DNA of 64,000 bases. Source: Burkholderia pyrrocinia (lineage in GTDB: Bacteria > Pseudomonadota > Gammaproteobacteria > Burkholderiales > Burkholderiaceae). The stretch covers positions 1,240,001 to 1,304,000 of the forward strand of contig NZ_CP024902.1 in assembly GCF_003330765.1 (NCBI RefSeq), given 5' to 3'. Under the pieces are notes generated by a model. It saw only the letters and a list, made by a program, of their open reading frames with translations, was not told the origin of the DNA and did no database searches. Below, piece by piece: positions 20,226 through 28,369 of the stretch (the first letter of the stretch is position 1; the number at the start of each line of letters is the position of its first letter). Position numbers and translations under genes: made by a program.

Positions 20226-20855
20226 CTACGCGCGCAACGCCTGTTCGATCGGCACGCTGCCGCCGACGAAGCCGACGATCTTGCGTGTGATGCCGAGCTT
20301 GATCGCCTCGATCGCGGCCCATGCGACATCCTGGCGCGACACGGGCGGCGCGGGGTCGAGCCACGCGTCGGTCAGCGCGATCTTGCCGACGCCCGGATCG
20401 TCCGTGAGCGGGCCGGGGCGCAGGATTACGTAGTCGACACCCGACGCGATCACGCGCTCGTCGCCTTCGCGCTTCATCTGCGAATAGTGGCGCAGCGCGT
20501 CCGGGCTGTGCTCGGGCCGGTACGCGGACAGCGAACTGATCACCACGAGCTTCTGCGCGTTGTAGGCAAGCGCATATTCGGCCGCGCGCGCGACCGCGTC
20601 GCGGTCGACCTGTTCCTCTTCGGCTGCGCCATCCGTTTCGGCCGAGCCGGCCGCGTAGATCACATTCGTGATGCCCTGGAATGCGTGCGAGAAATCGTTC
20701 GTCAGATCGGCCTCGACGACCCGTGCGCCCGCCAGCGCATAGCCGTGCCGGCGCACGAGCGCCGTGACCTCGAACTCCGGCTGCTTGAGCAGCAGATCCG
20801 CGCAGGCCTGGCCCGTGCGGCCGGTCGCGCCAATCAGCAGTACCTTCGTCGTCAT
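20226..20855 (-). CDS. NAD(P)H-binding Rossmann-fold protein (atypical SDR)
   Basis: The 209-residue protein starts with KVLLIGATGRTGQ (dinucleotide-binding loop) and continues with the NmrA/YwnB-like pattern: VIYAAGSAETDG, LVVISSLSAYRP and VDYVILRPGPLTDDPG. It lacks the YxxxK pair of classical short-chain dehydrogenases, as do other proteins of this atypical group. ATG 20855 has AAGGAG upstream; a start at 20915 would add residues with no family match. The substrate is unknown. Confidence 0.8.
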   Translation of the reverse strand: MTTKVLLIGATGRTGQACADLLLKQPEFEVTALVRRHGYALAGARVVEADLTNDFSHAFQGITNVIYAAGSAETDGAAEEEQVDRDAVARAAEYALAYNAQKLVVISSLSAYRPEHSPDALRHYSQMKREGDERVIASGVDYVILRPGPLTDDPGVGKIALTDAWLDPAPPVSRQDVAWAAIEAIKLGITRKIVGFVGGSVPIEQALRA

Positions 20856-21132
20856 GACACCGCTCCTTGCTCGATGCGTCGTCCTTCCAGATAGGGACGG
20901 ACGACCGATACTCAAGTGTAATGTCGATTTGGCCCGGCGGCGGGTGTGTAATAAGGGGCATACCGGCGCGGGCGTACCGGCGAGGGTACGCGATCTCCGG
21001 CGGTGCGGCGGGCCTTCAGGCCGTCATTCAATCACACGGATTCGGGAATGACGCGCCGACCGGCTATCATGTGCGCGATGCTTTTTTCGCCGCTACGCCA
21101 TACAACGCGTCGGCCAACCGGTTGGAGTACAC

Positions 21133-22596
21133 ATGGCATTACCCCTGGACAACGTCAGCATGGCCGTGTTCTGCGACTTCGAGAACGTCGCGCTCGGCGT
21201 GCGCGACGCGAAGTACGAGAAATTCGACATCCAGCCCGTGCTGGAGCGGTTGCTGCTGAAGGGCAGCATCGTCGTGAAGAAGGCCTATTGCGACTGGGAT
21301 CGCTACAAGGGCTTCAAGGCGTCGATGCACGAGGCGAGCTTCGAGCTGATCGAGATTCCGCACGTGCGCCAGTCGGGCAAGAATTCGGCCGACATCCGGC
21401 TCGTCGTGGACGCGCTCGACCTGTGCTACACGAAGTCGCACGTCGATACGTTCGTGATCATCAGCGGCGACTCGGATTTTTCACCGCTCGTGTCGAAGTT
21501 GCGCGAGAACGCGAAGAAGGTGATCGGCGTCGGCGTGAAGAAATCGACGTCGGACCTGCTGGTCGCGAACTGCGACGAATTCATTTTCTACGACGATCTC
21601 GTGCGCGAGCAGCAGCGTGCGCTGGCGAAGCGCGAACAGCAGCGCACGGGCACCAGCGCCGCGAAGCGGCCGGACGAACCGTCGCGCAAGCACGAGATGG
21701 ACGCGCGCAAGGCCGAGGCGATCGCGCTGGCGGTCGAGACATTCGACGCGCTCGCGTCGGAGCGGGACGACGTCGGCAAGATCTGGGCGTCGGTGCTCAA
21801 GAGCGCGATCAAGCGCCGCAAGCCGGATTTCAACGAGTCGTACTACGGGTTCCGCGCGTTCGGCAACCTGCTCGACGAGGCGCAGGCGCGCGGCCTGCTC
21901 GAAGTGGGGCGCGACGACAAGTCGGGTGCGTTCGTGTCGCGGGCACGCCAGCAGGCGGCCGCGGAGCACGTCGCGACGGCCGGTGACGGCGGCGCCGCGC
22001 ACCACGGCACGCGCGCGGCGGAGCCGGCGCAGGCCGGGCGCGAGCCGCGCCGCCGCCGCGGGCAGCGGGCGGAAGCGGTCGTGCACGAAAGCGTGCAGGT
22101 CGAAGCGGAAGAGGCGGCCGTTGCCGAACTCGCCGACGCAGCGGCGGTCGTGCCGGCTGAAACGACCGAAGCGGCCGACGCGCACGGCGACGCGAAGGAT
22201 GGCCGCAAGCGGGCCCGCAAGAGCGCGGCGAAGAAGACCGGCGCGAAGAAGGGCGCCGCCGCGAAGAGCGCCGGCCGTCACGCGGCCGCGAATCCGGACG
22301 ACACCGCGCATGGCGCGGCGAAGCACGGTGGCGACAAGCATGCGCACGGCAAGCATGCCGACGACACGCATCGCGATGCGGAGCAGGGCGACGAGCGGCA
22401 CGCCGCGGTGAAGCACGCCGAGCCGCCGACGGCCGGCGATTTTGGCGGCGAGGTTGCTGCCGCGCAGCCGTCGCATGACGCCGTGCCGGCCGAAGCGGCT
22501 GTCGAAGCACCGGCCGACGCCAAGCCGAAGAAGCCGGCCCGCAAGGCGGCGCCGCGTGCGCGGCGCCCGCGCAAGACGGCGGCGGCCACCGAGTGA
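21133..22596 (+). CDS. NYN-domain (PIN-like) nuclease with LOTUS domain and low-complexity tail
   Basis: The 487-residue protein has an N-terminal NYN/LabA-type domain (1-160) with the expected acids: Asp15 in FCDFENV, Asp87 in SADIRLVVDAL, and Asp113/Asp115 in SGDSDFSPLV. These proteins are thought to cut RNA. An OST-HTH/LOTUS-like segment follows (about 190-275; KIWASVLKSAIKRRKPDFNESYYGFRAFGNLL), likely for RNA binding. From about 280 on the chain is disordered, rich in Ala, Lys, His and Asp, with AKK-type repeats that may bind nucleic acid. ATG 21133 has TTGGAG upstream, within the palindrome CCAACCGGTTGG (21114-21125). The target is unknown. Confidence 0.82.
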   Translation: MALPLDNVSMAVFCDFENVALGVRDAKYEKFDIQPVLERLLLKGSIVVKKAYCDWDRYKGFKASMHEASFELIEIPHVRQSGKNSADIRLVVDALDLCYTKSHVDTFVIISGDSDFSPLVSKLRENAKKVIGVGVKKSTSDLLVANCDEFIFYDDLVREQQRALAKREQQRTGTSAAKRPDEPSRKHEMDARKAEAIALAVETFDALASERDDVGKIWASVLKSAIKRRKPDFNESYYGFRAFGNLLDEAQARGLLEVGRDDKSGAFVSRARQQAAAEHVATAGDGGAAHHGTRAAEPAQAGREPRRRRGQRAEAVVHESVQVEAEEAAVAELADAAAVVPAETTEAADAHGDAKDGRKRARKSAAKKTGAKKGAAAKSAGRHAAANPDDTAHGAAKHGGDKHAHGKHADDTHRDAEQGDERHAAVKHAEPPTAGDFGGEVAAAQPSHDAVPAEAAVEAPADAKPKKPARKAAPRARRPRKTAAATE

Positions 22597-22651
22597 CGGC
22601 AGCCGGCCGGGTGTCGTCCGAAACAGGTCGGCACCCGCGCTGCGCAATACC

Positions 22652-22670
22652 GGCCGGCGCAACGCCGGCC
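22652..22670. terminator. Hairpin between converging genes
   Basis: GGCCGGCG, CAA and CGCCGGCC form a perfect 8-bp stem between the ends of the NYN gene (22596) and the VOC gene (22682). It has no T-run. Confidence 0.4.
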
Positions 22671-22681
22671 TGCCTGCCCGG

Positions 22682-23065
22682 CTAGCCGTTCAGCACATAC
22701 GGCCGCGTCATCACTTCGAGGAAGTGGCCGTCCGGATCGTCGAAATACACGCCGCGGCCGCCGTTGTGGCGATAGATGTCATCGGGTTGCCGCTTTGCCG
22801 GATCGGCCCAGTGCGGCAGCCCGCGCTCGCGAATGCGCGCGTACACGCGATCGAAACCGGCTTCGTCGGTCAGGAACGCGTAATGCTGCGCCGTGATCTC
22901 CCCCGCCTTTTCGTAAAAATCGAGCGATACGCCGTTGTCGAGCGGAACGACCAGCATCGCGCCGAACGGCGTCGGCGGCGGCAGTTCCAGAAGTTCGGTG
23001 AGGAAGCGGCTCGATGCGCGCTTGTCGCGGCACCAGACGATCGTGTGGTTGAGCTGGACGTTCAT
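22682..23065 (-). CDS. VOC-family (glyoxalase-fold) protein
   Basis: The 127-residue protein has the two beta-alpha-beta-beta-beta units of the VOC fold: VQLNHTIVWCRDKRASSRFLTELLEL near the start, then AQHYAFLTDEAGFDRVYARIRERG and GRGVYFDDPDGHFLEVMTRPY at the end. His, His and Glu near residues 7, 66 and 118 could bind a metal. Members include lyases, dioxygenases and resistance proteins, so the reaction cannot be named. ATG 23065 was chosen for the family-typical N-terminus. The 306-bp gap to the next, divergent gene should hold both promoters; I see only the small inverted repeat CCTTGCCGGCAAGG in it. Confidence 0.78.
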   Translation of the reverse strand: MNVQLNHTIVWCRDKRASSRFLTELLELPPPTPFGAMLVVPLDNGVSLDFYEKAGEITAQHYAFLTDEAGFDRVYARIRERGLPHWADPAKRQPDDIYRHNGGRGVYFDDPDGHFLEVMTRPYVLNG

Positions 23066-23371
23066 GGCGTGTCCCCGTGAAGGGCACCGCAGTGGGCATG
23101 GACTCACGATAGCCGATTGCCGCCGGTGTTCAAGACGGGATCGTTCGCCGCACTGCCGCCACCGCGCCTGCCATTCCCCTGCACCGCGGACACGCCCTTG
23201 CCGGCAAGGCACCCGCGGCGAATCGTCAGCGGAAACGATCTGGACGATCGGTGCCTTTTTCGGGAACAAAGGTCATTGGCGTGGCTTTTTGCGCCGCGAA
23301 GAATCTCCCTCAATCCATCGCCGCCATCCGCCGGGTGGCGAACAGGCGATGCGGAACATGGGAGACCGACA

Positions 23372-23812
23372 ATGCGCTTCACGCTGAATGGGCAGCCGTT
23401 CGATTTCGACGGCGATCCCGATACGCCGCTTCTGTGGGTTATTCGCGACGCCGCGAAACTGACCGGCACCAAATACGGCTGCGGGATCGGCGCATGTGGC
23501 GCCTGCACCGTGCACCTCGACGGAGACGCAACGCGTGCGTGCGTGCTGCCGGCCGCGAGCGTCGCGGGCCGGTCGATCACGACGATCGAGGGGCTGTCGC
23601 ACGACCGCTCGCATCCGGTGCAGCGTGCGTGGATCGAAAAAGACGTACCGCAGTGCGGCTACTGCCAGTCGGGCATGGTGATGGCGGCCGCCGCGCTGCT
23701 CGCGCAGCACCGCAAGCCGACCGACGCGCAGATCGACCAGGCCGTCACGAACCTGTGCCGCTGCGCGACCTATCAACGCATTCGCGAGGCGATCCATGTC
23801 GCGGCGGGCTGA
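23372..23812 (+). CDS. IorA-type [2Fe-2S] subunit of a molybdenum hydroxylase
   Basis: The 146-residue protein has both iron-sulphur sites of the xanthine oxidase family small subunit: a ferredoxin-like cluster with Cys37, Cys42, Cys45 and Cys57 ([17 protein letters not shown]), and an alpha-helical cluster with Cys95, Cys98, Cys129 and Cys131 ([14 protein letters not shown]). It carries electrons from the molybdopterin subunit. ATG 23372 follows GGGAGA; it overlaps the next gene by 17 bases. Together they resemble isoquinoline 1-oxidoreductase IorAB, but the substrate is not proven. Confidence 0.9.
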   Translation: MRFTLNGQPFDFDGDPDTPLLWVIRDAAKLTGTKYGCGIGACGACTVHLDGDATRACVLPAASVAGRSITTIEGLSHDRSHPVQRAWIEKDVPQCGYCQSGMVMAAAALLAQHRKPTDAQIDQAVTNLCRCATYQRIREAIHVAAG

Positions 23813-26000
23813 CGCGGTGCGGGCCGAACGCGTGCCGAATGCGTCGCGGCGGGTGTTCCTGAAGGGTGGCGCCGCGCTGGCGGGCAGCCTGCTGCTGCCG
23901 CTGGCGATCAGCGACGTCGTGCAGGCGGCCGGCGACGGCGCGCGCTTTCGCGAGATCAACGACTGGGTGCGCGTCGACACCGACGGCCGGACGATCATCG
24001 GCCTGTCGCAGGCGGAGGTCGGGCAGGGCGTGTACACCGGGCTGCCGCAGGTGCTGGCCGACGAGATGGACGCGGACTGGCGCAGCGTGACGGTCGAGTT
24101 CGTCACCGGGCGCGACGCGTACCGGATCCACGCGGCGAACGAGCCGCCGCAGCAGTTCGTCGGCGCGTCGATGTCGGCAACGATGTTCTACACCCGGCTG
24201 CGGATCGCCGGCGCGCAGGCGCGCGCGGCGTTCCTGAAGGCGGGCGCCGCGCGGCTCGGCGTGCGGGTGACGCAATGCATGACGCGCGACGGCCACGTGA
24301 TTCACCCGCAGAGCGGCCGCTCGCTGCCGTACGGCGCACTCGTCGACGATGCGGCGAAGTTGCCGCCCGAACCGAATCCCCGTCTGAAGCCCGCATCCGC
24401 GCATACGCTGATCGGCCAGTCGCTGCACAAGCTCGACGTGCCGGCGAAGGTCGACGGCAGCGCGATCTACGGCATCGACGTGCAGGTACCCGACATGCTG
24501 ATCGGCGCACTGACGATGGCGCCGACACTGAACGGCAAGCCCGCGGCCGTGAAGAACCGCGACGCGGTGCGCGCGATGCCGGGCGTTGTCGACATCGTGC
24601 TCGCGAAGGACGCGGTGATCGTCGTCGCGCAGAGCTACTGGCAAGCGAAGAAGGCATGCGACGCGGCCGACATCGCATGGGACGCAGGCCCGACGGCGGC
24701 ATTCGACAGCGCGACGATCCTCGCGCAGCGCAAAGGTGCGCTGCAGGCGGCGCACGCGGTCGTCGCGACGACGATCGGCGAGCCCGAGCGCCGTCTCGCC
24801 GAGGCCGGCACGGTCGTCGAAGCCGACTACCACACGCCGTACATCGTCCACGCGACGATGGAGCCGGTGAACGCGACCGTGCACGTGCGGGCGAGCGACA
24901 TCGAGGTGTGGGGGCCGATCCAGGGGCAGGACAAGGTGCGCTGGACGCTGTCGTCGCTGTTCGGCGTGCCGGCGGACCGGGTCGTCGTCAACACGACGTT
25001 TCTCGGCGGCAGCTTCGGCCGCAAGTACGTGCCCGACTTCGTCGTGCATGCGGCGGTCGCGTCGAAGGCGGTCGGGCGGCCCGTGAAGGTGATCCGCTCG
25101 CGCGAGGACGACATCCGGCACGGCTTCTACCGGCCGTGCGCGTCCGCACGCCTGCGTGCCGCGCTCGGCGGCGACGGGCTGCCGGTCGCGCTGCATGCGC
25201 GCGTCGCCGGGCATTCGCTATACGCGGCGATCAAGCGCGACATGTACGAGAAGGCCGGCGGCTGGGACGAGACGATGCTCGACGGTCTCTACGACCTTTG
25301 CTACGACGTGCCGAACCTGCTCGTCGATTCGGTCACGGTGATGCAGCCGATTCCGGTCAGCTTCATGCGCAGTGTCGGGAGTACGTCGAGCGTGTTCTTC
25401 CTCGAAAGCTTCGTGAACGAACTCGCGCACACGGCGCGGGCTGATCCGGTGCGATACCGGCGCGCGCTGCTGAGGCACGACCCGCTCGCGCTGCGCGTGC
25501 TCGATGCGACGGCCGCGCACGCGAACTGGTTCGGCCGCGCGCCGGCGGGCATCTCGCGCGGCGTCGCGTATTCGCTGTACACGGGGCGCGGCGGTGCGTT
25601 TGCCACGCACGTCGCGACCGTCGCGGACGTGCGCGTGACGGGCGGCAAGGTGAAGCTCGAGCGGATCGTATGCGGGATCGACTGCGGTCGCGCGATCAAT
25701 CCGTTGCTGATCCGCGAGATGGTCGAAGGCGGGATCGGCTTCGCGCTGACCAATACGTTCCGGAGCGAGATCACGTTCGCGAACGGTGCGGTCGTGCAGG
25801 GCAATTTTGCCGACTACCCGCTGTTGGGCCTGGCCGACATGCCGAAGGTCGAGGTCGTGATCGTCGATAGCGACCGCGAACCGCAAGGCTGCGGCGAAGT
25901 TGCGCTGCCGCCCGTCGCGCCGGCAGTCGCCGACGCGATCTGGCGCGCGACGGGCGAGCGCCCGCGTTCGATGCCGTTCACTGTGCCGCTCGCATCCTGA
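23796..26000 (+). CDS. IorB-type molybdopterin subunit with Tat signal
   Basis: The 734-residue large subunit belongs to the aldehyde oxidase/xanthine dehydrogenase family of the single-chain IorB kind. The N-terminus has a twin-arginine signal ([22 protein letters not shown], with RR near residue 17-18), so the folded heterodimer is probably exported, IorA being carried along. [19 protein letters not shown] (residues 69-85), [14 protein letters not shown] (about 405-418) and a C-terminal [20 protein letters not shown], with the catalytic Glu region, are typical. No cytochrome c, FAD subunit or XdhC-type helper gene is nearby. It hydroxylates N-heterocycles or aldehydes in known relatives; the substrate here is open. 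Confidence 0.88.
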   Translation: MSRRADAVRAERVPNASRRVFLKGGAALAGSLLLPLAISDVVQAAGDGARFREINDWVRVDTDGRTIIGLSQAEVGQGVYTGLPQVLADEMDADWRSVTVEFVTGRDAYRIHAANEPPQQFVGASMSATMFYTRLRIAGAQARAAFLKAGAARLGVRVTQCMTRDGHVIHPQSGRSLPYGALVDDAAKLPPEPNPRLKPASAHTLIGQSLHKLDVPAKVDGSAIYGIDVQVPDMLIGALTMAPTLNGKPAAVKNRDAVRAMPGVVDIVLAKDAVIVVAQSYWQAKKACDAADIAWDAGPTAAFDSATILAQRKGALQAAHAVVATTIGEPERRLAEAGTVVEADYHTPYIVHATMEPVNATVHVRASDIEVWGPIQGQDKVRWTLSSLFGVPADRVVVNTTFLGGSFGRKYVPDFVVHAAVASKAVGRPVKVIRSREDDIRHGFYRPCASARLRAALGGDGLPVALHARVAGHSLYAAIKRDMYEKAGGWDETMLDGLYDLCYDVPNLLVDSVTVMQPIPVSFMRSVGSTSSVFFLESFVNELAHTARADPVRYRRALLRHDPLALRVLDATAAHANWFGRAPAGISRGVAYSLYTGRGGAFATHVATVADVRVTGGKVKLERIVCGIDCGRAINPLLIREMVEGGIGFALTNTFRSEITFANGAVVQGNFADYPLLGLADMPKVEVVIVDSDREPQGCGEVALPPVAPAVADAIWRATGERPRSMPFTVPLAS

Positions 26001-26120
26001 GGACACCCGGATGCTCGCCGACTGGATCCTGGTCGGCGCAAACCGGGCAGCACGGCTGCCCGACGCAGCGGGCAGCCGATCAATATCAAGCATAACTACA
26101 CGACAGGTCTGGAGAGTCCC

Positions 26121-27212
26121 ATGAAACAGTTCCGCACGGCCGCAACGGCCGTTTCGCTCGCGGCAGCCGCCGTCGCATCGCCGCACGCACACGCGCAGAG
26201 CAGCGTGACGCTGTACGGCATCGTCGACACCGGCGTTCAGTACTACAACCACGCGGCAGGCGGCGGATCGGTCGCCGGCATGCCGGCGCTGACGGGCGAG
26301 GTGCCGTCGCGCTTCGGTCTGCGCGGCGTCGAGGATCTCGGCGGTGGCTACCGTGCGTTCTTCGTGCTCGAGAGCGGTTTCGCGATGAATTCCGGCGCGC
26401 TGAACTACGGGGGCCGGATGTTCGGCCGCCAGGCGAACGCAGGCATCGATTCGCCGTATGGGGCCGTCACGCTCGGGCGCCAGATGAACATGTCGATGCT
26501 CGTGCTGCTCAACGCGGACGTGATCGGTCCGTCGATCCACTCGATGGCGAGCTTCGACAGCTATCTGCCGAACGCGCGCAGCGACAGCGCGGTCGGCTAT
26601 CTCGGCCGCTTCGGCGGGGTGACGGTCGGCGGCACTTACAGCACGGGCCGCGACGGCGCGGGCCCGGCCGGCCCGTCGGCGACGAATTGCGCGGGCAACG
26701 TGCCGGGCGATCCCGTCGCGTGTCGGCAATACACGATGATGGTTGCGTACGACGCGCCGCAGTTCGGCGCGGCCGCCTCCTACGACGTCATGCACGGCGG
26801 CACGGGTGCGTCGGCGCCGCTGTCGAGTCCCGGGTACACGGACACGCGCACGATCGTCGACGCGTACGTGAAATTCGGCGCCGCCAAGCTCGGTGCGGGC
26901 TGGATCCGCCGCAATACGGCAGCCGCGGTCCACAGCCAGTCCGACATCTTCTTTGCCGGCGGCACGTACGCCGCGACGCCAGCGTTATCATTCGACGCAC
27001 AGGCGCTGCGTTACCTGCTGCGCGGCCGCTACGATTCGAACCTGTTCGTGGCGCGCGCGAACTACCTGCTGTCCAAGCGCACGATGGTGTACACGTCGGT
27101 CGGCTACATGACGAACAGCGCGCTCGGCACGTCGGCAGTCGCTGCCGGCGGCACCGTCGGCGCGGGGCAGAACCAGGTCGGCGTGATGGCCGGCATCCAG
27201 CAGCGCTTCTGA
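26121..27212 (+). CDS. Gram-negative porin (Burkholderia OmpC-like)
   Basis: The 363-residue protein has a signal peptide (about 25 residues, ending AHA) followed by QSSVTLYGIVDTGVQYYN, the standard first strand of betaproteobacterial trimeric porins. PSRFGLRGVEDLGGGYRAFFVLESGF and GRQANAGIDSPYGAVTLGRQ follow, and it ends in F (IQQRF), the sorting signal for BamA. It should form a 16-stranded outer-membrane barrel. It lies 120 bases after iorB and before an AraC gene, so it may import the hydroxylase substrate. Confidence 0.93.
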   Translation: MKQFRTAATAVSLAAAAVASPHAHAQSSVTLYGIVDTGVQYYNHAAGGGSVAGMPALTGEVPSRFGLRGVEDLGGGYRAFFVLESGFAMNSGALNYGGRMFGRQANAGIDSPYGAVTLGRQMNMSMLVLLNADVIGPSIHSMASFDSYLPNARSDSAVGYLGRFGGVTVGGTYSTGRDGAGPAGPSATNCAGNVPGDPVACRQYTMMVAYDAPQFGAAASYDVMHGGTGASAPLSSPGYTDTRTIVDAYVKFGAAKLGAGWIRRNTAAAVHSQSDIFFAGGTYAATPALSFDAQALRYLLRGRYDSNLFVARANYLLSKRTMVYTSVGYMTNSALGTSAVAAGGTVGAGQNQVGVMAGIQQRF

Positions 27213-27243
27213 CGCGGCGGCGCGAACCCCGGAGACACCGACG

Positions 27244-28206
27244 ATGGCGACCGATCTTCTCAGCGACGTCCTGACGGATCTGCGGGCCGACGCGGTCGTC
27301 ACGGGGCGCTTCACGTTGAGCGCGCCGTGGGCGATCCGCAAGCCGGCTGTCGCGGGCGCGCCGTTTCGCACGTGCGCGGGCAGCCCGTTCTTCCTGTCGG
27401 TCGACGGCGCGGCGCCCGTGCACATCGAACCGGGCGACTTCGTGCTGCTGCCGCATGGCGACGAGCACGTGATGGCCTCGTCGCTTGACGAGCCGCCCGT
27501 GCCATTCGATGTGCTGATGGCCGACAAGGGCATCAGCCCGCGCTTCGATACGCCGCTCGAATTCGTCGCGGGCGGCGGCGGTGCGACGAGCGAGCTTTAC
27601 ACCGGCATCGTCGTCTATCGCGACATCGTGCGCAGCCCGCTGTTCTCCGTGCTGCCGCCGCTGATCCACGTGCGCGCGAACGATACGGCCGTCGCGCCAT
27701 GGCTCGCGAGCACGCTGCAGAGCTTCATCGAGGAATCGATGGCGTGCCAGCCTGGCTGGGCGGTCGCCGCGACGCGTCTCGCGGACGTGCTGTTCGTGCA
27801 GTTGCTGCGCGCGCATCTGCAATCGTCGGCGAATCACACGGGCTGGCTGCGCGGCCTGACCGACCCGCAGATCGGTCGGGTGATGGCACTGATGCATCGC
27901 GACCCGCGCCGCGACTGGCACCTGGCGAGCCTCGCCGCGGAGGCCGGCATGTCGCGCTCGCGTTTTTGCGCGCGTTTCGCCGAACTGGTCGGCGAAACGC
28001 CGATTGTCCACCTGACCGCCTACCGGATGTATCTCGCCAGCGGCGACCTTGCGCAGGGCAAGCGCCGGCTGATCGAGATCGCCGAGCGGGTCGGCTATAC
28101 GTCCGAGAAGGCGTTCGCGCGTGCGTTCCACCGCTGGTCGGGCATGGCCCCGCGCCGCTATGCGCGCAATGCGCAGGATCTGTACGACCTCGCGAAACAT
28201 GGATGA
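27244..28206 (+). CDS. AraC-family regulator with N-terminal cupin domain
   Basis: The 320-residue protein has an N-terminal cupin-type sensor (about 1-190; GSPFFLSVDGAAPVHIEPGDFVLLPHGDEH) and C-terminal AraC helix-turn-helix motifs (about 215-315; WHLASLAAEAGMSRSRFCARFAELVGETP and LIEIAERVGYTSEKAFARAFHRWSGMAPRRY). It starts 31 bases after the porin stop, in line with iorAB and the porin, and so probably controls that group. The effector is unknown. Confidence 0.88.
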   Translation: MATDLLSDVLTDLRADAVVTGRFTLSAPWAIRKPAVAGAPFRTCAGSPFFLSVDGAAPVHIEPGDFVLLPHGDEHVMASSLDEPPVPFDVLMADKGISPRFDTPLEFVAGGGGATSELYTGIVVYRDIVRSPLFSVLPPLIHVRANDTAVAPWLASTLQSFIEESMACQPGWAVAATRLADVLFVQLLRAHLQSSANHTGWLRGLTDPQIGRVMALMHRDPRRDWHLASLAAEAGMSRSRFCARFAELVGETPIVHLTAYRMYLASGDLAQGKRRLIEIAERVGYTSEKAFARAFHRWSGMAPRRYARNAQDLYDLAKHG

Positions 28207-28309
28207 CGGTGCGGCGCGCTGGCCGGGCCTGCCGACAAGGTCTGATCGTGCGTGCGCCGATGCGCGCCGCTGGCGCGTGCCGTGGTTTCGCCGTGGCGTC
28301 AGCCGGCAA

Positions 28310-28342
28310 GCGGGGCAGGGTAGCCCACCCCGTTCGCCCCGC
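28310..28342. terminator. Hairpin between converging araC and mdtC
   Basis: GCGGGGC and GCCCCGC enclose an inner GGGT/ACCC pair. It lies between the converging genes ending at 28206 and 28370 and lacks a T-run, so the terminator role is tentative. Confidence 0.35.
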
Positions 28343-28369
28343 GCCGGTCCGGCGGTCGACGCCGCACCA

